Shown: piece by piece, positions 6,047 through 11,972 of the stretch
How the letters are laid out: each line of letters opens with the position of its first letter
How positions within the stretch are numbered: position 1 is the stretch's first letter
Virus record (IMG/VR): IMGVR_UViG_3300008107_000728
Location: 1 to 22,139 of that record
Source of the DNA: a virus
Reading direction: 5' to 3' (one strand)
Length of the DNA: 22,139 bases
Program-made: the position numbers and the translations under genes
Notes under the pieces: generated by a model
What the model was told of the DNA's origin: nothing
What the model saw: the letters and a program-made list of their open reading frames with translations, nothing else
Database searches by the model: none

Positions 6047-6063
6047 TGAATTAGCAAACAGGC
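6047..6063. promoter_or_regulatory. second TGAATTAGCAAA motif, in the divergent region
   Basis: TGAATTAGCAAACAGGC matches the element at 2830-2846 in 16 of 17 positions. It lies 26 bases upstream of the minus-strand start at 6021, inside the 142-bp divergent gap between the accessory operon and the replication operon. Position suggests transcription or operator control. Confidence 0.35.
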
Positions 6064-6120
6064 CCAGGCGGGCCGAGGGCTGGGGCATGCTGGTTGGCGG
6101 ACCCCTCAACCGTAGCACCG

Positions 6121-6141
6121 TGGTAGCGTGTTCGTCTACCA
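6121..6141. promoter_or_regulatory. perfect inverted repeat TGGTAG-N9-CTACCA, candidate operator
   Basis: Six-base arms TGGTAG (6121-6126) and CTACCA (6136-6141) are perfectly complementary and separated by nine bases. The element ends 22 bases before the ATG of a ribbon-helix-helix protein, in the divergent gap. Small RHH proteins commonly bind such repeats as paired dimers and repress their own operon, so autoregulation is a reasonable inference. Confidence 0.4.
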
Positions 6142-6163
6142 TCGTTACGAACCGATCGGCGAT

Positions 6164-6346
6164 ATGCGGCCCAATCCTTTTACCGTCAGGCTCACCCCGG
6201 CGCTGCAGGCATGGCTAGACAGCCAGACCAGGGACGGCCTGCTCTCGCGTAACGCCATCGTCAGGCTTGCATTGCAGGCAGCCAAGGACCGGGGCGACGA
6301 CCTGACGACCCAGCAGCCCAAGGCCACTGATCGGGCCGGGTCTTGA
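6164..6346 (+). CDS. ribbon-helix-helix (CopG/Arc-type) DNA-binding protein
   Basis: This 60-residue protein fits the RHH pattern: a short strand at the N-terminus (PFTVRLT), helix one (PALQAWLDSQTRD), a turn (GLLSRNA) and helix two (IVRLALQAAKDRG), then a polar tail. Such proteins dimerise through the strand and insert it into the DNA major groove. The ATG at 6164 is preferred because it starts just before the strand and leaves the inverted repeat at 6121-6141 upstream; a GTG at 6128 would add 12 residues. The stop overlaps the next ATG by one base (TGATG). It is likely an early repressor or plasmid/phage copy-control type regulator. Confidence 0.68.
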   Translation: MRPNPFTVRLTPALQAWLDSQTRDGLLSRNAIVRLALQAAKDRGDDLTTQQPKATDRAGS

Positions 6347-8853
6347 TGGCCTCCACAACCAGGCTCATTCCCAGCGGGAAGCACAATCCCTGCCCGGTTT
6401 GCGGTCGCACAAAGGATGCGGACTGCAGGACATCGGGTGACGGGCTGGAGGTGATTTGTCATCACCCGAAAGAGCACCGCAAGGGCGAGGTGGTCACCGG
6501 GGCCGATGGGATGCCATGGGCTTTCACGGGGAACACCCAGGACGGTAGGGCCGGGCACTTCACCCTCGACAAACCCCGCGACGGGGCCCCGCGCCTTCCC
6601 AGGCGATCGATTCAGCACAGGCCAGCGGAGCCAGAACGAACACCCCCGGCGCCATTACCCGACCAGCCCCCGAAGCTGGCGCGGATGGCACCCCGTGAGC
6701 CGACCGGGAGCCCCTGGCGGTACAGCGACACCCAGCGGACCCGGAGGGTGGATCTTGAGGGAGGCGGCAAGGCCTTCTATGGATCCCACTTGGTGGGCGG
6801 CAGGTGGCAGGAGGGCAGCGGCCCTGACCCTTGGCCACTGTTCAACCAGGCCGACACGATCGGCGCCGATGGCTGGATCCTGGAACCCGAAGGCGAGAAG
6901 TGCGCAGAGATTGGGTCGTCTCAGGGGGTGGTCAGCATCAGCCAGCCGGGCCATTGCCATACCGTCGAGCAGATCGTGCCGCGTTACCGGGCGTTGCAAG
7001 AGGCCGGCGTCCCAGGGGTGATTTACCTGGCTGACTTTGACGGCCCACATCGGCCGCTGCACCAGCAGGAAGGTCGCCGCCGGGCAGAAAATGCACAGGA
7101 GGCCGCGGCGATTGCAGGCCTGCCGCTGATCGTGATCAGGGCTAACGATCTATGGCCCGGCATCCCAGACGGTGGATCGATCGACGACGCTCCAGACGGG
7201 TTCGGGGCTGCCATTGAGGACATTGAGGCCGCGGCAGTGGAGACCTACTGGACGCTGAAAGAACCTGTTCAACACCCCGTCCCCCCAGGTCCCATCACCG
7301 TTGAGCAGGTTAGGCAGCGCTATCAAGCTGCCATCGAAACCGGCGCCAGTCGGTCAGATCTTGAGACAGAACGCTTAGCCCTCGCTGCTGCCAGTGATCA
7401 ACACCCAGCTGCACTGCGCGACCTGTTCAAAAGTCTTGAGCAGGAGCAGGAGGCCGCCCATGCGATCAGCGCCGAAACCCGCGCTATTCGTGACGCCGGT
7501 GAACAGAAGGCCATGGCCCAGTGCCTTCGCCTGGATTACCTCCTGCCTCCTTCCCTGGCCCAGGCCCTCACGATCCGCACCACCTGGTTGCCGGCTGATG
7601 ATGTTGCCGCAGTCATGGCGTTTCTGACCTGCATATCGGGCCTGGTCAAATTGGGCACCGAGCTGGTGGCCTGCCCCGCCGCTGGCTACCGGGTACCACT
7701 CAACCTCTACTGCTGCCTGGTCGCTGTATCAGGTGCCAAAAAGTCACCCCTCAGCCGGGCTCTGGTCTCCGAACCAACCCACGCCCTGCGCCTTGACCTA
7801 GCACGCGATCACGATCGAGCCGAGAAAAACTGGGAGGAGCAGAACCGTGGCGTCAAGCCCGCCGATCGCACCGACCCCCCCAAGCCTGCCTACGTCTCGG
7901 TAACCGATGCCACGGCCGAGGCATTGATTCATCAGCTGCAGGTTCAGGAGGCCCGTGGTTTACCCCTGCTGTGGGAGCGCGATGAATTGGCCGGCCTTAT
8001 CGGTGGCCTCAATGCCTACCGGGGCGGCCGTGGCGGTGACAGCGAACACCTCCTAGAGGCTTATGACGGCAGTGGTTTCAGGTCCCTGCGGATCTCAACC
8101 ACTGGCGGCAGCCGCTCTTACAGCCGTTGCCACCTCTCCATCTGGGGCACCATCCAGCCCGATGTGCTCAAAGACCTGGTGAAAGGCGGTGACGCCTCCG
8201 GTCTTTGGGCCCGCTTTGCATTTGTTCCCCTGCCCGAAGAAGTCGTCCCCCTGGCCGTGAACCTTTCCCGGGCAGAGTTAGATGCAGCTCAGTGGGCCGA
8301 AAGCATGCTCAAGGATGTATGTGGCCAGATCTATCGCCTGCCGCGTTCCAGCATCTCCCTTAGCCCTAAGGGGCGTTCTGCATTCGTTGCCTATGAGGCC
8401 CGCTGTCAGCGTGACGCCCTTGATGCCGTGATCCCTGCCCAGGGGGCTCTCATGGCCAAGTCAGCAGGCAAGGCCCTCCGGATCGCTGGCCTAATCCACC
8501 TGCTCAACCAAGTCTCCCCAGACGGCGAACACAGCAACACCATCGGCGCTGAGGCGATCACCAGGGCCGCCACCCTGACCGACTACCTCAACTCCTGGGC
8601 ACTGGGCCTTCATGCTTCAGCCGCTGATGGCCCCAACGACCTCATGCGGTTGATTCACAAGATCGCCCGCACTGCTGGGAATCGTCCGGTGACATGGCGG
8701 GACATCCAGCCTCGCCTTTCGAAGGTTCAGCGTCGTGAGGCTGATGCCGCCGCAGGGGCTCAGGCAATGCACGCATTGGCAGCCATGGGCCTAGGCGAAG
8801 TGGTTGTAGGGGCCAGAGGCGCGACCACCTACCAGGCCACTGGCGACTTCTGA
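6346..8853 (+). CDS. replication protein: zinc-finger/TOPRIM-like primase fused to DUF3987 helicase-like domain
   Basis: This 835-residue protein shows a four-cysteine N-terminal zinc finger (Cys16, Cys19, Cys27, Cys38; CPVCGRTKDADC). A TOPRIM-like region follows at about 175-235 (WILEPEGEKCAE, then VIYLADFDG). A linker with helical repeats (LEQEQEAAHA) leads to a DUF3987 domain with a Walker-A-like SGAKKSPL near 461 and a Walker-B-like WERDELAGLIGG near 541. DUF3987 proteins are found as primase-helicase-like replication proteins of phages and plasmids. It probably primes and unwinds phage DNA, and a candidate origin lies directly downstream. The ATG at 6346 overlaps the RHH stop; a TTG at 6343 is possible. 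Confident on domain type, less on biochemical activity. Confidence 0.82.
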   Translation: MASTTRLIPSGKHNPCPVCGRTKDADCRTSGDGLEVICHHPKEHRKGEVVTGADGMPWAFTGNTQDGRAGHFTLDKPRDGAPRLPRRSIQHRPAEPERTPPAPLPDQPPKLARMAPREPTGSPWRYSDTQRTRRVDLEGGGKAFYGSHLVGGRWQEGSGPDPWPLFNQADTIGADGWILEPEGEKCAEIGSSQGVVSISQPGHCHTVEQIVPRYRALQEAGVPGVIYLADFDGPHRPLHQQEGRRRAENAQEAAAIAGLPLIVIRANDLWPGIPDGGSIDDAPDGFGAAIEDIEAAAVETYWTLKEPVQHPVPPGPITVEQVRQRYQAAIETGASRSDLETERLALAAASDQHPAALRDLFKSLEQEQEAAHAISAETRAIRDAGEQKAMAQCLRLDYLLPPSLAQALTIRTTWLPADDVAAVMAFLTCISGLVKLGTELVACPAAGYRVPLNLYCCLVAVSGAKKSPLSRALVSEPTHALRLDLARDHDRAEKNWEEQNRGVKPADRTDPPKPAYVSVTDATAEALIHQLQVQEARGLPLLWERDELAGLIGGLNAYRGGRGGDSEHLLEAYDGSGFRSLRISTTGGSRSYSRCHLSIWGTIQPDVLKDLVKGGDASGLWARFAFVPLPEEVVPLAVNLSRAELDAAQWAESMLKDVCGQIYRLPRSSISLSPKGRSAFVAYEARCQRDALDAVIPAQGALMAKSAGKALRIAGLIHLLNQVSPDGEHSNTIGAEAITRAATLTDYLNSWALGLHASAADGPNDLMRLIHKIARTAGNRPVTWRDIQPRLSKVQRREADAAAGAQAMHALAAMGLGEVVVGARGATTYQATGDF

Positions 8854-8859
8854 ACGAAG

Positions 8860-9215
8860 GGCGCTTGAGCCTACGTAGGTCATACGTAGGTCGGGTGAAC
8901 CTACGCTCAAAACCCAGTCATAGAAAGGGATTATATATAATTAATAATATATGTAGGCATGTAGATACCTTTTTTCTTTCTCGTTTCCCCTCCCCTCCTC
9001 ATTTCCTCAGTTTTTGTGACTAGCGACCTACGCAGGCCTACGCAGCCTTCATGGCCCAAACCCCTTGCGCTGCAGTTGATCGTATGTAGGCGGAACGACC
9101 TTCGTAAGACCTACACAAGACCCCCCTACGTGAAGAACTGGGCAAGCCGGCAAGGCTCTGCAGCCCCTCCAGAGCCCCCCCGTTGCATCCCCAGCCGCCA
9201 GGGCCTACGGTTGCG
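8860..9215. other. candidate replication origin: CCTACG iterons, AT-rich stretch and pyrimidine tract
   Basis: The gap from 8854 to 9262 has no convincing gene. CCTAC(G/A) or its complement occurs ten times: 8870, 8874, 8885, 8900, 8952, 9027, 9037, 9085, 9110 and 9125, with one more at 9204. Two of these form a direct 10-bp tandem (CCTACGCAGG, CCTACGCAGC). Between the two clusters lies an almost pure A/T stretch (8931-8953), followed by about 40 nearly pure pyrimidines on the plus strand (8968-9008). Iterons next to an AT-rich unwinding element directly after a primase-helicase gene are the usual layout of a theta origin. No DnaA-box search was possible. Confidence 0.5.
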
Positions 9216-9262
9216 TGGCTGGTGTTCCAGCCCCCCTCGCATCCCCTCTCAGGATTGATCCC

Positions 9263-9421
9263 ATGGCCCATGAAGCCCTCCAGAGCCACCTCACCGCCAT
9301 GGCCAAGGCACACCCCCGCGAGCACCCTTTCACCCTTGCCCTGAGGCTGCAGGTCGCCACAGGGAAGGAGATCACCGGGGCGCAGGCGGCGAAGTTGCTA
9401 GAGGCTGGAGGGCGGGGCTGA
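9263..9421 (+). CDS. small hypothetical protein
   Basis: This 52-residue protein is mostly helical (MAHEALQSHLTAMAKAHP, then FTLALRLQVATGKEITGAQAA). The C-terminal part, VATGKEITGAQAAKLLEAGG, resembles a short HTH-like or EF-hand-adjacent helix turn, but I assign no family. The ATG at 9263 has a weak AGGA eight bases upstream, and the stop overlaps the next ATG by one base (TGATG), which supports translation. It is the first gene after the candidate origin. Confidence 0.5.
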   Translation: MAHEALQSHLTAMAKAHPREHPFTLALRLQVATGKEITGAQAAKLLEAGGRG

Positions 9422-10023
9422 TGGCAGCGCGATGGTCCGCAGAAGACATCGAGGCCTTGACCGATCTGACCGGTGAACTGCCCTGGCATATGGTTGTTGC
9501 CAAATTCAACCGGCGCCGGCCCCCAAGGACAGAATATGCAATGCTCAACAAGGTTGATCAATTGCGTTTATTAAGAAAGCCGCAAGGTGAATTTATTGCA
9601 ATATGCGCAATAAAAGCTCTCACTGGGTATTCTTCCGAAAAAATCTGCTTATGGATCGACTCCGGCGACTTGCCTGCTGTTGCGCGGTCTGAAGCGACAA
9701 ACAGCCCTCGCTACATCTCCCGCAAAAGCCTTAGAAGTTTTGCCAGGAAGCGGCCTGATCAATTTGGTGGAATGGGGCAGGCAGAACTGACGCAGTTGTT
9801 TGACTGTGAAAAACTGGCGGCTAAGATTGTTGAAATGCACCTACCTAAGCTAAGTAATTCTATAGAAATAGAATGTATCGAAACTCGACGCCGATACCCC
9901 TCTATTGCTGCAGCTGCAAGGGAGGCGCGGGTTAGCCCCGAATTTGTAACAAAAGCTATTCGCCAAGGGTTTCCTGTTCGTGCCAGGCATTACCGCAGGG
10001 TTGACCAGCCCCTTAAGACTTAG
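9421..10023 (+). CDS. DNA-binding protein with Myb-like, MerR-like and NUMOD1-like modules
   Basis: This 200-residue protein appears to string together three DNA-reading modules and no catalytic domain. Residues 4-30 (RWSAEDIEALTDL, then PWHMVVAKFNRR) look like a SANT/Myb helix set. Residues 60-110 (AICAIKALTGYSSEKICLWI, then YISRKSLRSFARKRP) look like an excisionase/MerR-type winged helix. Residues 153-185 (YPSIAAAAREARVSPEFVTK) resemble the NUMOD1 helix found in homing endonucleases. It may be a transcription or replication regulator. From about 9530 the gene is visibly richer in A+T than its neighbours, which suggests separate acquisition. It is one base overlapped with the gene before. 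Confidence 0.65.
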   Translation: MAARWSAEDIEALTDLTGELPWHMVVAKFNRRRPPRTEYAMLNKVDQLRLLRKPQGEFIAICAIKALTGYSSEKICLWIDSGDLPAVARSEATNSPRYISRKSLRSFARKRPDQFGGMGQAELTQLFDCEKLAAKIVEMHLPKLSNSIEIECIETRRRYPSIAAAAREARVSPEFVTKAIRQGFPVRARHYRRVDQPLKT

Positions 10024-10041
10024 TTGACGTAAGGTGGGGGG

Positions 10042-10476
10042 ATGGCTGATTTGATCCACTTCAATATCGAGGGCATCAGGCCCGCCCCTCAAGGCTCAAA
10101 AAAGCACGTTGGGCGCGGGGTCATGGTGGACATGAGCGCCAACCTCAAGCCCTGGCGCGAAGCGGTCAGGCAGGAAGCCCTGAAGACTGGGGCAGCCATG
10201 GCACTGGGCCCGGTGTCCGTTGAGTTGGTGTTCAGGTTTGCTAGGCCTAAGGGCCACTTCAACACCAAGGGGCAGCTCAAGCCGAGCGCACCGATGCACG
10301 TCATCGTCAAGCCCGACATAGACAAGATCGAGAGATCAGTGCTGGATGGATTGACCGGCGTATTGTTCAAGGATGATTCTCAAGTGTGCTGCCTTTATGC
10401 ATTGAAGGTGTATTGCAAGGAAGGGGAACTTGAGGGGTGTGAGGTGATTGTTGAGAATGTTGGGGTGGGGGGATAG
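10042..10476 (+). CDS. rusA: RusA-family Holliday junction resolvase
   Basis: This 144-residue protein carries the RusA signature in KPDIDKIERSVLDGLTGVLF followed by KDDSQV. Asp92 and Asp94, with Asp111 or Asp112, match the catalytic acids of E. coli RusA, which as a dimer makes paired nicks in four-way junctions. An N-terminal GIRPAPQGSKKH segment is also typical (PxPQGSKR). Phages use RusA to resolve recombination or replication intermediates before packaging. AAGGTGGGG precedes the ATG at 10042. The next gene begins immediately after its stop. Confidence 0.9.
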   Translation: MADLIHFNIEGIRPAPQGSKKHVGRGVMVDMSANLKPWREAVRQEALKTGAAMALGPVSVELVFRFARPKGHFNTKGQLKPSAPMHVIVKPDIDKIERSVLDGLTGVLFKDDSQVCCLYALKVYCKEGELEGCEVIVENVGVGG

Positions 10477-11130
10477 ATGCCCAGCATTCACCTAGACATC
10501 GACAGCAGCGGCATCAGCAAGGCACAGGCATGGCTCGCAGGGGTTCAGAACCAGATGCCATTCGCAGCATCGAGGGCCCTGAATGAAGTTGCCAAAGGGG
10601 CAGCCAAGGATCTCAACCGGTCCACAACCCAATACTTCGACAGGCCTACCCAGTTCACCCAAAGGGCGTATCGGGTGAGCCGATTCAGCAATAAGCGTGA
10701 CCTGACAGCCGAGCTGGCGCCGCAACAGATCCAGGAGCGTTATCTGCTGCCGTCCATCCAGGGTGGCGTTAGGCCTCAGAGGCCATCAGAGCGGCGGCTC
10801 ACGGCTGCGCCCGCATGGCGCCCAGGACGTGGGGCAAAGCTCAACGCATCGGGCAACATGTCGAGGGCCGCCGCCGTCAAGGCGCTCAAGGGTGGGCCTG
10901 ACATATTCACGATCGACAAGCGCAAGGGCAAGCTCCGGCCTGGTGTCTACCGTCGCATCGGGTCGGGCAAGATGCGCCGCTATCGGGTCGAATCGCTGCT
11001 GCTCTTCAACCAGCTGCCCAACATCCCGAAGCGTTGGCCGATCCAGAAGATCACCCAGGACAGCGTGAGGGGCACCTGGGGGCCAGCGCTGCAGCGATAC
11101 GTGACCGAGGCCCTGAGGACGGCGCGATGA
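10477..11130 (+). CDS. putative phage structural protein, minor tail protein Z-like
   Basis: This 217-residue basic protein has an N-terminal stretch LAGVQNQMPFAASRALNEVA followed by KGAAKDLN, a central Arg/Lys-rich part (GVYRRIGSGKMRRYRVESLL) and a C-terminal FNQLPNIPKRWPIQKI block. This layout (helical ASRALN start, loop, strand with P-x-RWPI) resembles the Prophage minor tail protein Z family, which in lambda acts in tail completion. I cannot rule out another head-tail or tail-terminator family. Its position, after rusA and upstream of the terminase, differs from lambda. The ATG follows the rusA TAG directly. Confidence 0.5.
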   Translation: MPSIHLDIDSSGISKAQAWLAGVQNQMPFAASRALNEVAKGAAKDLNRSTTQYFDRPTQFTQRAYRVSRFSNKRDLTAELAPQQIQERYLLPSIQGGVRPQRPSERRLTAAPAWRPGRGAKLNASGNMSRAAAVKALKGGPDIFTIDKRKGKLRPGVYRRIGSGKMRRYRVESLLLFNQLPNIPKRWPIQKITQDSVRGTWGPALQRYVTEALRTAR

Positions 11131-11348
11131 CCCTGGCCCTGTGTCTTGGGTCCTCCGACAGGGGTCTTGGTCGTGGGTAGACTCGCGCCCGATCTTTCTG
11201 TTGATAACGGTTCGCAATAAAGGTACAACCCTTGCCATGGGCAGCCTGTAACCCTGAGATCCATTGGCGCCACTAGGTTGTAACCTATTTTGTACGCAGC
11301 TGGTTACAATATGGCCATAGGTACAAATCCGATGCTGGTGGCGCGGGC
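11131..11348 (+). promoter_or_regulatory. 218-bp gap before the terminase: repeated TTGTAACC/GGTACAA elements and a candidate promoter
   Basis: The gap has no gene. It holds GGTACAA at 11222 and 11320, TGTAACC at 11247, TTGTAACC at 11278, TTGTAC at 11290 and GGTTACAA at 11302. TTGTAACC (11278-11285) and GGTTACAA (11302-11309) form a perfect inverted repeat with a 16-bp spacer. TACAAT at 11305-11310 would serve as a -10 box inside the right arm. Two readings are possible: an operator-promoter for the late operon, or small-terminase binding (cosB-like) sites, since in lambda these lie directly upstream of the small-terminase gene. A weak hairpin (CCCTGT 11137, ACAGGG 11158) lies just after the preceding gene. 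Confidence 0.5.
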
Positions 11349-11972
11349 ATGTTGAACCTCCAGCAGTACGCCGATCACCGCAAGGCCATGGGGCTCCGAG
11401 GGGCCACCCATGTATCGGTGCTCAGGGCGATCAATAATGGCCGGCTGTCTCACCCAGCTGTTGAGCGGCAAGGTAAGGGCTGGGGGATCAACCCGGCTGT
11501 TGCCGATGAGCAGTGGGCCCAGGCCACCGACCCGGCGCCGCGTGGCACCAATGCCAGCCAAGACCAGAGGCCTAGGCCCAAGGCTGCCACGCCAGGAGCC
11601 CAGGCACCCGCCAAACCCTCGCGCCCCTCCGCCCCAGGCCTCGCCGACGACGACCTAGACACCGAGCCCGACGCCGACGCCGAGGCGGTCCCCAACTTCA
11701 ACGACGAGCGAGCGCTGCACGAACGGGAGAAACGGCTGATTGCCAGGATGGAGAGGATGGAGAAAGCCAGGGAGTTGGTCTACCGAGCCGATCACGAAAT
11801 CGCCTACAACGCTGTTTTACTCCAGCTAACCACAAAAGCAGCTTCAGCCCATAAGCAAATTAAAGCCGAGATCCCACACCTTACGCATGATGAACTTACC
11901 GCAGTCGAAAGAGTAATAGCAGAGATTTTTGAGGAAGTATCTTCGCATACTTTTGAAGAACTACCGGAATGA
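11349..11972 (+). CDS. terminase small subunit-like protein
   Basis: The 207-residue protein starts with a winged-helix-type DNA-binding segment (MLNLQQYADHRKAMG, then THVSVLRAINNGRLSH). A long Pro/Ala/Asp linker follows at about 60-115. The rest is a charged helical part (REKRLIARMERMEKARELVY) and an end domain (ELTAVERVIAEIFEEVSSH). This is the plan of Nu1-like small terminases: recognition of cos or pac, flexible linker and TerL-binding end. The ATGA overlap with TerL supports it strongly. The second half, from about 11790, is lower in GC than the first and continues so into TerL. No clear Shine-Dalgarno; GGTGG is the best candidate. Confidence 0.72.
   Translation: MLNLQQYADHRKAMGLRGATHVSVLRAINNGRLSHPAVERQGKGWGINPAVADEQWAQATDPAPRGTNASQDQRPRPKAATPGAQAPAKPSRPSAPGLADDDLDTEPDADAEAVPNFNDERALHEREKRLIARMERMEKARELVYRADHEIAYNAVLLQLTTKAASAHKQIKAEIPHLTHDELTAVERVIAEIFEEVSSHTFEELPE

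Noticed and set aside
9016-9258. 80-codon plus-strand frame with GTG start in the iteron region
   Set aside because: No Shine-Dalgarno, Pro/Arg-rich low-complexity composition, and it overlaps the CCTACG repeats; it is better explained as an open frame in non-coding GC-rich DNA.
11137-11163. CCCTGT...ACAGGG hairpin after the GpZ-like gene
   Set aside because: Six-bp stem with a 15-base loop and no T run; too weak to call a terminator.
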